In this document: piece after piece, positions 5,362 through 11,517 of the stretch | Position numbering within the stretch: position 1 is the first letter of the stretch | How the letters are laid out: every line of letters begins with the position of its first letter | Assembly: GCA_023228865.1 (NCBI GenBank) | Contig: JALOAH010000099.1 | Coordinates: 1 to 12,994, forward strand | Direction: 5' to 3' | DNA length: 12,994 nt | DNA from: Porticoccaceae bacterium | Lineage (GTDB): Bacteria; Pseudomonadota; Gammaproteobacteria; Pseudomonadales; Porticoccaceae | Made by a program: the position numbers and the translations under genes | Notes under the pieces: generated by a model | Databases searched by the model: none | Told to the model about the DNA's origin: nothing | What the model saw: only the letters and a program-made list of their open reading frames with translations

Positions 5362-5784
5362 CTATTCTGCAGTGTACTGGGCAAAGACTTCCGTGCCGGT
5401 GAGATTCCTGGTGCTTTCCGCAAATGAATAAAACGACGGTTTTTGGTCGATAAAAATCTGCTCAGCGAACGTCCACTCGCCATTGTCGCCAAACAGCCCG
5501 ACAGGAATCGCGTAATGCCCGTCTTGCTTCAGGCGGTAAAAAAGATGAGTGCCGCACACCTGGCAGAATCCGCGCTCGGCCCACTCTGAAGAACTGAATG
5601 TCGATATATACTCGGCGCCCTCAAAGCCCACAGCACTTCCGCACTCAACTGCGAAGAGAGGGCCGCCGCCCCATCGTCGGCACATCACACAGTGACAGGC
5701 TCCAACATCATTGCTGTTTGGTTTAGCTGTGACGCGGACTGAACCGCATAGACAGCTTCCGTTTCTCTCGACTTTAGAATCCAT
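5362..5784 (-). CDS. GFA family (glutathione-dependent formaldehyde-activating type) zinc protein
   Basis: The 140-aa product has the cysteine pattern of the GFA/CENP-V fold: C11 and C13 (GSCLCGSV), C30, C32 and C35 (ACHCVMCRRW), and C74 and C77 (FCQVCGTHLFYR), which bind structural and catalytic zinc. Family members include S-hydroxymethylglutathione synthase (Gfa), but most small members are uncharacterised, so formaldehyde activity is not implied. ATG at 5784 has AAGGAGG five bases upstream; the in-frame ATG at 5805 lacks this. The cassette boundary (GTTGTGC, 5802-5808 on minus) lies just before the Shine-Dalgarno sequence. The DUF805 gene follows 62 bases downstream on the same strand. 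Confidence 0.93.
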   Translation of the reverse strand: MDSKVERNGSCLCGSVRVTAKPNSNDVGACHCVMCRRWGGGPLFAVECGSAVGFEGAEYISTFSSSEWAERGFCQVCGTHLFYRLKQDGHYAIPVGLFGDNGEWTFAEQIFIDQKPSFYSFAESTRNLTGTEVFAQYTAE

Positions 5785-5801
5785 GCCTTCCTCCTTATGA
5801 T

Positions 5802-5878
5802 GCACAACGTTCAGCGGGGAGCGCCAGCAAGGAGCATCGCTCTTGCGAGACGGGTACGCAACGCTCGCCCTTCACACA
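5802..5878 (-). repeat. Possible attC site of the channel-like protein cassette
   Basis: GCACAAC (5802-5808) abuts the GFA Shine-Dalgarno region where a cassette boundary is expected. Inside lie a CAAGGAGC/GCTCTTG hairpin (about 5829-5846) and AGCG/CGCT arms. The far core site is not clear. The same heptamer recurs at 6275-6281. Confidence 0.35.
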
Positions 5879-5908
5879 AAGCGAGCAGGTCATTGACTTC
5901 CGCCACAA

Positions 5909-6247
5909 CTATTCATCCAAATGGAACTTGTGCAGAATTCGATGAAGAATTGGCGCGATGATTATAGTGCTAGTGGCAATGTATACATAGCCGGAAAAAA
6001 CCCCATAGAGACCGGCAAACAGTTGCCCTGAGGTGGTTTCGGGAAGAATGGACAGGCCGAGCCCACTTGTCAAAGTAATGGACGCAACGAGGGCCACTCT
6101 TGGTTCCATATTGTCGAAGTAAACATGCCCTGCAATGCCTGCCGCCAACGTTACAGCAACCAGCATGAATGCTGCGAGCACATGAAATAGCATTCTCTTC
6201 CTGAAATCCTTTCTAGCAATCAACGGCTTACTTTTACTTTCGTACAT
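5909..6247 (-). CDS. Small membrane protein resembling two-helix ion channels, without a selectivity filter
   Basis: The 112-aa product has hydrophobic segments at about 20-42 (MLFHVLAAFMLVAVTLAAGI), 50-66 (VALVASITLTSGLGLSIL) and 74-99 (FAGLYGVFSGYVYIATSTII). The layout (helix, re-entrant loop, glycine-rich inner helix, then HRILHKFH near the C-terminus) resembles a group of small bacterial proteins related to two-TM potassium channels. The loop reads LTSGLGLSILPETTSGQLF where a channel would show TVGYGD, so potassium selectivity is not supported. The start at 6247 (MYESKS) has GGGA upstream; the earlier ATG at 6283 overlaps the cassette boundary and has no Shine-Dalgarno sequence. Function unknown. 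Confidence 0.75.
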   Translation of the reverse strand: MYESKSKPLIARKDFRKRMLFHVLAAFMLVAVTLAAGIAGHVYFDNMEPRVALVASITLTSGLGLSILPETTSGQLFAGLYGVFSGYVYIATSTIIIAPILHRILHKFHLDE

Positions 6248-6274
6248 TTTCCATCCCGTGTTTGTTTGCGCTTC

Positions 6275-6308
6275 GCACAACATCGAAGCTCAGCCGCCAT
6301 TGTTATGC
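6275..6308 (-). repeat. Candidate attC remnant with central part deleted
   Basis: GCATAAC and GTTGTGC (minus strand, 34 bases apart overall) look like the two outer core sites of an attC, with no room for the normal stem between them. It lies just downstream of the SRPBCC remnant and just upstream of the next gene. Confidence 0.3.
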
Positions 6309-6334
6309 ATCGCGACAGCTTCCGGCAGCGGCAC

Positions 6335-6454
6335 CTATTCCATCGATTTCTTCCCTCCGACAGACATATCAAACGCATAGAGCAAACGAACATTGGGCTC
6401 AATGAGGTGAAAGCGTGCGGTGTAGACTGTTTCCGTGCCGTCCTCAAATGTGCC
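6335..6454 (-). pseudogene. Remnant of an SRPBCC (AHSA1-like) gene, truncated at an attC junction
   Basis: The minus strand encodes GTFEDGTETVYTARFHLIEP then NVRLLYAFDMSVGGKKSME and a TAG stop. This is the central beta-sheet pattern of SRPBCC/AHSA1 (activator of Hsp90 ATPase-like, START-related) proteins, 'f.DG....y..rf.ei.p..rl.y.y.m...gk..s'. There is no start codon: the first residue follows directly on the CTTAGGG core of the attC at 6453-6525, and the N-terminal half (about 50 residues) is absent. The C-terminal half is missing too. It is therefore a dead fragment left inside the array. Confidence 0.65.
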
Positions 6455-6525
6455 CTAAGGCCTGAGTACAAACTGTGTCACAAGCGCGCAGCGATTGGAA
6501 CCTCTGCTTGAGTGACCTGTTAGCG
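6453..6525 (-). repeat. attC site of the DUF2200 cassette
   Basis: CCCTAAG (6453-6459) and GTTAGCG (6519-6525) form the outer core sites, with GCCTGAGT and CTTGAGTGACCT as arms. The DUF2200 stop codon lies eight bases away, and the minus-strand sequence CGCTAACAGGTCACTCAAGC is a standard attC opening. Confidence 0.7.
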
Positions 6526-6532
6526 GCGATCT

Positions 6533-6880
6533 TCACCGCAGGATCTTCTCCATTGCCTTCCCTTTTGCGAGCTCATCGACCAGCTTGTCCAGGTATCGTA
6601 TTTTCTGCATCAGCGGATCTTCCACTTCTTCCACGCGGACACCACACACTACGCCTTTGATCAGCGAACTGTTTGGGTGGATGGCGGGTGCTTGAGCAAA
6701 AAAGGTTTCAAAATCGCTTTGCTCATCGATTTGCTTCTTCAATCCCGCTGGGTTGTAGCCAGTCAACCAGCAGATGACCTGGTCAACCTCATCCCTGGTA
6801 CGATTTTTACGTTCCGCTTTTTGAACATATAACGGATATACCTTGGCGAATTCTGTAGTGAAGATTCGATGGCTAGACAT
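6533..6880 (-). CDS. DUF2200 family protein
   Basis: The 115-aa product matches DUF2200 over its full length: [20 protein letters not shown], then [60 protein letters not shown] and the nearly invariant C-terminus [20 protein letters not shown]. It is a small soluble protein of unknown biochemical role, common in Bacteroidetes, Firmicutes and Proteobacteria, and distantly like YdhG/DUF1801 iron-chaperone-type proteins in size only. ATG at 6880 has GGAGG about seven bases upstream and follows the degenerate attC at 6929-6988 by about 50 bases. It is the only intact gene in its cassette. Confidence 0.93.
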   Translation of the reverse strand: MSSHRIFTTEFAKVYPLYVQKAERKNRTRDEVDQVICWLTGYNPAGLKKQIDEQSDFETFFAQAPAIHPNSSLIKGVVCGVRVEEVEDPLMQKIRYLDKLVDELAKGKAMEKILR

Positions 6881-6928
6881 TTTCTTTCCTCCACCGAGGT
6901 CGGCTACATCCCCGGGTAGCCTTCGCGG

Positions 6929-6988
6929 TGCTCACGTCTGAATAAGCCGTGCCGCCGAGCGGCCCTGGCTCGAATGAATTGTTATTCC
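6929..6988 (-). repeat. attC site of the FAD oxidoreductase cassette
   Basis: On the minus strand AATAACAATTCATTCGAGCC is a textbook attC opening, and GGCTTATTCAGACGTGAGCA is the matching end, with GTGAGCA as a decayed GTTRRRY. The centre (GGGCCGCTCGGCGGCAC) folds back on itself. The decayed final core may limit recombination here. Confidence 0.75.
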
Positions 6989-7117
6989 ACACTCGGAGCA
7001 ATCTCATGTCAACAAGTAACGTACTGTTGCCATCATCCGAATATTTTTCGCCGCATTGATCGCGGGGGTATGCAGCAGCCCCTGCAGGCCACCGTGTCAA
7101 TTGAACCTGTCGGGGAG

Positions 7118-8329
7118 TTAACCGATCCGCGCAAAGGAAAACAATTGTGCAAGAGGGTGCTTGCGGCCCTCGATACCCGCCCGCAACAGGGCAGCGCCGA
7201 TCATGCTGTAGGTGATGCCATTGCCCCCATAGGCCATGGCAAACAACACCCTGGGGCCGTACTCGGCGTGCGGGCCAAAAAATGGCAGCCCGTCAGCCGT
7301 CTCCGCAAAGGTTCCGGCCCACGAAAACGCCGGTTGCAAGGGCAGCTGGGGGAACAATCGCCCGACCTGCCTGACCAGTTTGCGGGCTTTTTTGTCGACG
7401 CGCTTATCCCGCCGCGCCGGAATATCGACGTCGTCGTCCTCGCCACCGACAAGTAGGCGGCCGTCCGCAGTGCAACGCATGTACAGATATGGCCTGGCTG
7501 ATTCCCATACCATGGTGGAGGCCAGGAGGCCGAGCACACTTTTATCGATGGGATCGGTGACAAAGGCATAACTGCTGCGGTTTCTTGCCACGGACTGCTT
7601 CAGCCATTTCTGGCTGGCGTAGCCGCTGGCCAGCACCACATGACGGCAGCGGATTCGCACGCCTTCCGCCGTGCGCAGGGTCACGCCCCGGGCGGCGGGA
7701 AGGATGCTGTCGATCACGGTCCGATCAAAAACCTGGCCGCCCCGACGCACCACCCGCGCCAGCAGCCGATAGGCCATGCGGTAGGGATCAACACGTGCGG
7801 CCAGATGAGACAGTATCGCGCAGGGCGCCTCAATGCCGTACTGTGCCTTTACAGCGTGGGCATCCAGCCACTCCACCCGGAAACCATGCTTTGCCCGCAA
7901 TGCGAACTCCTCCCGCAATGATGACTTGTCCCTCCGCCGGCTGGCGTAATACAGGCTGCGCTGCATGGCAAAGTCCACATCGCGCACCTCTGCCGCGAGA
8001 CTGCGCAGATCCGTGATCGCAGTGGCGCACGCTTTGTAGGCCAGCACAGCCGCATCCTCGCCATAGTGTTTGGCCAGGTCCACCAGGTGTGTGTCGATTT
8101 CATATTGAAGCAATGCGGTGCTGGCGGCGGTGCTACCCCAGGCAACGTCGCGTTGCTCGACGACAGCCACGTCAAAGCTATGGGATGTCAGCTCATCGGC
8201 GACCAGGGCACCGGTAATGCCGCCACCGATCACCGCTACATCGCAGCTGAGGTCCGCCTGCAAGGGCGGGAATGCACGCATAAGTCCGTTCTTGACCGCC
8301 CAGAATGGGTAACCACTTTTGAGATCCAA
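7118..8329 (-). CDS. FAD-dependent oxidoreductase, DAO (DadA/glycine oxidase-like) family, TTG start
   Basis: The 403-aa product has a Rossmann FAD-binding motif near the N-terminus (DVAVIGGGITGALVADEL, GxGxxG at 35-40, with E58 closing the beta-alpha-beta unit) and the DAO-family GSTAAST segment that follows it. The substrate domain is in the middle (residues about 100-300). The second FAD motif sits near the C-terminus (FAMAYGGNGITYSMIGA). Such enzymes oxidise amino acids, amines or related substrates and pass electrons to oxygen or quinone; the substrate is not clear. TTG at 8329 has GGGAGGG eight bases upstream and gives the usual MDLKSGYPFWAVKNG start; a further TTG at 8374 would add 15 residues with weaker support. 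It is the largest gene transcribed in array direction and shows no accessory partners. Confidence 0.9.
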   Translation of the reverse strand: MDLKSGYPFWAVKNGLMRAFPPLQADLSCDVAVIGGGITGALVADELTSHSFDVAVVEQRDVAWGSTAASTALLQYEIDTHLVDLAKHYGEDAAVLAYKACATAITDLRSLAAEVRDVDFAMQRSLYYASRRRDKSSLREEFALRAKHGFRVEWLDAHAVKAQYGIEAPCAILSHLAARVDPYRMAYRLLARVVRRGGQVFDRTVIDSILPAARGVTLRTAEGVRIRCRHVVLASGYASQKWLKQSVARNRSSYAFVTDPIDKSVLGLLASTMVWESARPYLYMRCTADGRLLVGGEDDDVDIPARRDKRVDKKARKLVRQVGRLFPQLPLQPAFSWAGTFAETADGLPFFGPHAEYGPRVLFAMAYGGNGITYSMIGAALLRAGIEGRKHPLAQLFSFARIG

Positions 8330-8535
8330 ACTTGCTTCCCTCCCGGCTGCCCACGGCGCATCGCTGGGCTGCAATCCGCCTCATCTCAAATAATGTTCCT
8401 TATAGAAATATTACAGCTTTTCAAGGACATGATTCGGCACTTCCGGTTTCGCAGAGGCCCTAGCGGCTGGCTCCCGAACACTGAGCAGGTCTTCCTTCCC
8501 GGACGCTGCCTGGTCAAACAGCTCAAGCCGTCCCG
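8330..8535. other. Leader of the FAD gene and attC region
   Basis: About 200 bases lie between the FAD gene start and the 39-aa ORF. They hold the candidate attC at 8459-8539 and an AT-rich leader (around 8385-8430) whose minus strand has TTGAAA and TATAAG 14 bases apart. That is shorter than the usual promoter spacing, so I do not call a promoter. No further gene is visible. Confidence 0.5.
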
Positions 8536-8539
8536 CTAC
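8459..8539 (-). repeat. Candidate attC site of the DUF2164 cassette
   Basis: Outer arms AGCGGCTGGCT and AGCCGTCCCGCT (plus strand) pair imperfectly across about 80 bases. Inner GAGC/GCTC pairing and a GTTCGGG heptamer on the minus strand resemble attC core elements. It follows the coupled 39-aa ORF, as expected for a cassette end, but is less regular than the 59-bp sites. Confidence 0.45.
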
Positions 8540-8655
8540 GATACAAAGCCATCGGCACGCTGCCAATAGTCACCTGCACCGGCTGTATCGGCAACAGCTT
8601 CGCCAGATGGAATGTACCAAAGCTCATGGCTGCACCCACACCGAAGCCAGGTCAT
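8536..8655 (-). CDS. Small protein (39 aa) coupled to the DUF2164 gene
   Basis: ATG at 8655 overlaps the DUF2164 stop codon as ATGA, with GGAG eight bases upstream inside that gene. The product, MTWLRCGCSHELWYIPSGEA then VADTAGAGDYWQRADGFVS, has a CxC pair and an aromatic, charged composition that looks protein-like rather than random. It ends inside the candidate attC. The arrangement suggests a two-gene cassette with coupled translation. I do not recognise a family. Confidence 0.5.
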   Translation of the reverse strand: MTWLRCGCSHELWYIPSGEAVADTAGAGDYWQRADGFVS

Positions 8656-8906
8656 TTTCTAAACTCCGTTGGACGCTCAAGCTGGTAGATCGCCTCGGAC
8701 AGGTCGTCGACCTTGCTGGAGAGAATGGTTTGGGCATCGTATAGCCCACGATTGTAGAAGTATGGCCCAACCTCATCGGAGAAGAAATCAAGCAAGAACT
8801 CCGCGTCGAATCGTCCTATCTCTTGCTTTAGCTCCTCAGTGAAGTAGAGCTGAATCTTCCGGACGATGATGGCCTTCTCATCTTCCGTGAATTTGATGTC
8901 CGCCAT
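8652..8906 (-). CDS. DUF2164 family protein
   Basis: The 84-aa product matches DUF2164 throughout: an N-terminal helix (FTEDEKAIIVRKIQLYFTEE), then the core IGRFDAEFLLDFFSDEVGPY and FYNRGLYDAQTIL, which is the family's most conserved stretch, and a final helix (KVDDLSEAIYQLERP). It is a small acidic cytosolic protein of unknown role. ATG at 8906 has GGAG six bases upstream and begins 15 bases inside the cassette boundary at 8922; an upstream in-frame extension would be encoded by attC sequence and is rejected. A 39-aa ORF overlaps its stop codon by four bases. Confidence 0.92.
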   Translation of the reverse strand: MADIKFTEDEKAIIVRKIQLYFTEELKQEIGRFDAEFLLDFFSDEVGPYFYNRGLYDAQTILSSKVDDLSEAIYQLERPTEFRK

Positions 8907-8921
8907 GAATTCTCCAGTAGC

Positions 8922-8980
8922 ATCCAACGCCTGAGTCAAGCCGCGCGGTGGCCGGCGTCGGCTTGAATGAATTGTTACAG
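8922..8980 (-). repeat. attC site (59 bp), formerly of a short-chain dehydrogenase cassette
   Basis: ATCCAAC (8922-8928) is an exact RYYYAAC, and GTTACAG (8974-8980) is near GTTRRRY. The arms GCCTGAGTCAAGCCG and CGGCTTGAATGAATT pair closely around a GC-rich centre. Orientation matches the rest of the array. The sequence next to it encodes the end of a short-chain dehydrogenase, not the neighbouring receptor. Confidence 0.88.
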
Positions 8981-8990
8981 TGCAGCCAGA

Positions 8991-9030
8991 TTACTGCATG
9001 GTCAAACCACCATCAACCGCATAGTGGCGG
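8991..9030 (-). pseudogene. C-terminal remnant of a short-chain dehydrogenase/reductase gene
   Basis: On the minus strand the sequence reads ...HYAVDGGLTMQ and a TAA stop, 10 bases before the attC. 'VDGG.T' shortly before the C-terminus is the hallmark end of classical SDR proteins. Upstream of these residues the frame continues for a short way (PASKAAHSPR) but loses SDR character, and within about 200 bases the divergent siderophore receptor begins. Only the tail of the gene is left. The call rests on about ten residues. Confidence 0.55.
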
Positions 9031-9162
9031 GGCGAGTGCGCTGCCTTGGACGCCGGCCATCGGCGCTTGGATGACGGGAGCTGCGGGAGCTGGACACCCA
9101 TCAATTCACTCAAATGAGCGACGCTATAAAACCACACAATCCCCAGCAATAAAATCTCCAAC

Positions 9163-9181
9163 GATATTGATAATAATTATT
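9163..9181 (+). promoter_or_regulatory. Fur box upstream of the siderophore receptor
   Basis: GATATTGATAATAATTATT matches the 19-bp Fur consensus GATAATGATAATCATTATC at 16 positions. It lies 66 bases before the receptor start, where Fur-Fe2+ would block the promoter. Repression under iron sufficiency is the expected behaviour. I cannot identify the -10 and -35 boxes with certainty in this AT-rich stretch. Confidence 0.85.
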
Positions 9182-9247
9182 ATTAGTGCAAAATCGGCGC
9201 TCGAACCTAAGCCAGTCAATAGCCATATGAAAATGAGGGGAAAGCCA

Positions 9248-11374
9248 ATGAAAGATACTGCAATATGCACCATGGTCCTGGCCTTTGGCCTGGGTGTGGT
9301 GGGCGCCGCCAGCGGCGCCGAAAAGCGCGCTGACGATAACGAGGCACAAGCATTGCCGGTGGTGAGGGTGGTTTCCGAGTACGACCCCGACGACGTTCGC
9401 GCAGTACAGGTGACCACCGCCACCAAAACGCGCCTGGCGCCACGGGATGTGCCCCAGTCCATCGAAAGCCTCGAGGTCAATAAGTATAAAAGCTACGGTA
9501 TCAATGACTTGAGCATCCTGCTCGACGGTATTCCCGGTGTGAACACCACCTACGACATGCGCGGTGAGGGAGTGATGATTCGCGGTTTCTCCGCCGACTC
9601 CGGCGACATCTACCGCGATGGCATTCGCGAGAGCGGCCAGGTGCGCCGCAGTACCGCCAACGTCGAGCGCATCGAAATCCTCAAAGGCCCCGCTTCCGTG
9701 CTGTACGGCCGCAGCCAGGGCGGTGGCATCATCAACATGGTGAGCAAGCAGGCCAACTTCGACGCGCACAGCAGTGTCACGCTGCGCGCCGGTTCCTGGG
9801 ACAACTACGGCGGCACGATCGACATCAACCAGGTGATCAACCCCTATGTCGTAATGCGCCTGACTGCCGACCGCGAGAAGGCAAACAGCTTCCGCAGCGG
9901 CATCGGCAACGACAACGAGATGATCTCGCCCAGCATTCTGCTGGATAACCTGGAGGGTCTGCGCTGGACCGGCCAGTACACCTACGACAAGATCGACCGC
10001 GTGCCCGATCGCGGCCCGGCCTATGACAACCTGCCCTCCGGCGTTTCCATCCGCCATGGCTTCGCCCACCCGGACGACTACGTCATCGACCGCCTGAGAG
10101 TATGGCGTTCAGACCTGAGCTACGACTTAAACGAGCAATGGACCCTGCGCTGGGTCGCCGCCAAGCGCACCGCCAGCCAGGATTTCGACCACGTGTTCGG
10201 CGGCACCTATTGCACCGCCGAGGACAAAACACCCACCGGCACAGCCTGCACCTGGAACGGGCGGGTGCAACAGAACTATGCCTGGCAGCAGACTGAAAAC
10301 AAAACCGATACCCACACCCTCGACCTGACAGGAAAGACAACCACCTGGGGTATCGGGCACGATCTGCTGGTAGGTATCGAATACAGCGAAGAAGTGCGCC
10401 ACCCCCAGGTCTACGGCACGGTGGCCTACCCCTACCCCGTCGATCCGTTCAACCCTTCCTGGTCCAACCCGAAGCCGGAGCGCGTGCCGGCAACCCAGCA
10501 CAACCTCCATGAAGTGGAATCCCAGGCGCTGTACGTGCAGGACCTGATCAGCCTGTCGCCGCAGTGGAAGATCCTCGCCGGCCTGCGCTTCGACCGGTAC
10601 GACTTCCAATCCACCAATCGCCTCGATGGCGCCTCGCGCCGGTACGACGACACCACGGTGAGCCCAAGGGTGGGCGTGGTCTGGCAACCCACCGACGAGC
10701 AAAGCCTGTACCTGTCCTACAGCAAGAGCTTCGCTCCCTATGGCGGACGCGGCATGATCAGCGTCAGCACTTCCCCCACTGCGGTATTCGATGCCGAGCC
10801 CCAGTACATGACCCAGTACGAAGCGGGCATCAAGAGCGAGTGGCTCGACGGCAACCTGTCGACGCAACTGGCTGTGTTCGAGCTGAAGCGCCACAACATC
10901 CGCTATCAGCCTGACGCCGTGAACTTCCCCGACGATTGGGCGGTGCGCGGCAAGGACCGCTCCCGCGGCGTCGAATTCAGCGCCAATGGAAGGCTGGCCG
11001 AGGGCTGGTACGTGCGCGGTGGTGTCGCCGCGATGGCAGCCGAAGTGCTGGAAGACATCGTCACGCCGGTCAACGAAGGCAACTACCTGGCGAACACAGC
11101 CAAGCGCAACGGCAACCTGTTCCTGCGCTACGTGCCCACCGAGAACTGGTACGGTGAAATCGGCGCGACCTACACCGCGGCCCGCTATCTGAACCTCGCC
11201 AACAACTCGAAGTTACCCGGATATACCCGCTGGGATGCGCTGGTGGGCTGGCGCGGCGCGCCCTGGACGGTGACCGCCGCGGTATCCAACCTGTTCGACA
11301 CCGACTACTGGCGCTCCGCCTCCATGCCGGGGGCGCCGCGCAGCTTCCTGCTGAGTGCGAACTATCAGTTTTGA
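9248..11374 (+). CDS. TonB-dependent siderophore receptor
   Basis: The 708-aa precursor starts with a Sec signal peptide (MKDTAICTMVLAFGLGVVGA, likely cut after about residue 24). The plug domain (about 55-165) contains DVPQSIESL, LDGIPGVNT, IRGF, RDGIR and VERIEILKGPASVLYGRSQGGGIIN, all typical of FhuA-type siderophore receptors. The 22-strand barrel fills the rest and ends in LSANYQF, with the terminal Phe needed for outer-membrane insertion. Two cysteines in one loop (GGTYCTAEDK...TACTWNG) may form a disulfide. It imports ferric siderophore with TonB-ExbBD energy. ATG 9248 has GAGGGG seven bases upstream. It is the only intact gene on this strand, is GC-rich, and has its own Fur box and hairpin. 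The ligand cannot be predicted. Confidence 0.96.
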   Translation: MKDTAICTMVLAFGLGVVGAASGAEKRADDNEAQALPVVRVVSEYDPDDVRAVQVTTATKTRLAPRDVPQSIESLEVNKYKSYGINDLSILLDGIPGVNTTYDMRGEGVMIRGFSADSGDIYRDGIRESGQVRRSTANVERIEILKGPASVLYGRSQGGGIINMVSKQANFDAHSSVTLRAGSWDNYGGTIDINQVINPYVVMRLTADREKANSFRSGIGNDNEMISPSILLDNLEGLRWTGQYTYDKIDRVPDRGPAYDNLPSGVSIRHGFAHPDDYVIDRLRVWRSDLSYDLNEQWTLRWVAAKRTASQDFDHVFGGTYCTAEDKTPTGTACTWNGRVQQNYAWQQTENKTDTHTLDLTGKTTTWGIGHDLLVGIEYSEEVRHPQVYGTVAYPYPVDPFNPSWSNPKPERVPATQHNLHEVESQALYVQDLISLSPQWKILAGLRFDRYDFQSTNRLDGASRRYDDTTVSPRVGVVWQPTDEQSLYLSYSKSFAPYGGRGMISVSTSPTAVFDAEPQYMTQYEAGIKSEWLDGNLSTQLAVFELKRHNIRYQPDAVNFPDDWAVRGKDRSRGVEFSANGRLAEGWYVRGGVAAMAAEVLEDIVTPVNEGNYLANTAKRNGNLFLRYVPTENWYGEIGATYTAARYLNLANNSKLPGYTRWDALVGWRGAPWTVTAAVSNLFDTDYWRSASMPGAPRSFLLSANYQF

Positions 11375-11384
11375 CGGACACTCA

Positions 11385-11417
11385 CCCCTGGCATCTCGCA
11401 CTGGATGATGCCAGGGG
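11385..11417 (+). terminator. Hairpin after the receptor gene
   Basis: CCCCTGGCATC (11385-11395) and GATGCCAGGGG (11407-11417) form a perfect 11-bp stem with an 11-base loop, beginning 10 bases after the receptor stop. No T-run follows, so it may act as a weak or bidirectional terminator, or protect the mRNA end. Confidence 0.65.
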
Positions 11418-11439
11418 AATCACCGCCACGGCTGGAATC

Positions 11440-11516
11440 GCCAAGCAGCACCATATACCCGTCTTGTACGAAGAATGCTTGTACGAAGAATCGTCCCTTC
11501 TGTTTTGCTGTTAGCC
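11440..11516 (-). repeat. Probable attC site of the thioredoxin-like cassette
   Basis: GCCAAGC (11440-11446) and GTTAGCC (11510-11516) are plausible outer core sites, with CAAGCAGCA and GCTGTTAG arms. The thioredoxin gene's stop is at 11518, where a cassette end should follow. Pairing of the middle part is poor, partly because of the duplication at 11463-11492. Confidence 0.45.
11463..11492. repeat. Tandem duplication of a 15-bp unit
   Basis: CTTGTACGAAGAATG is followed directly by CTTGTACGAAGAATC; 14 of 15 bases are identical. It lies in the loop region of the candidate attC at 11440-11516. Confidence 0.9.
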
Positions 11517-11517
11517 G

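Noticed and set aside
8948..9247. N-terminal extension of the receptor frame (100 codons)
   Set aside because: It would be encoded by the attC, the SDR remnant and the Fur box, with no Shine-Dalgarno sequence. The internal ATG at 9248 has a strong Shine-Dalgarno sequence and starts a proper signal peptide.
9110..10069. 319-codon open frame antisense to the receptor
   Set aside because: Its Val/Ala/His/Gly-rich product is the typical reverse-strand shadow of a GC-rich gene; it crosses the Fur box and receptor start.
10127..10894. 255-codon open frame antisense to the receptor barrel
   Set aside because: Shadow of the receptor gene in GC-rich sequence; no Shine-Dalgarno sequence and no recognisable domain.
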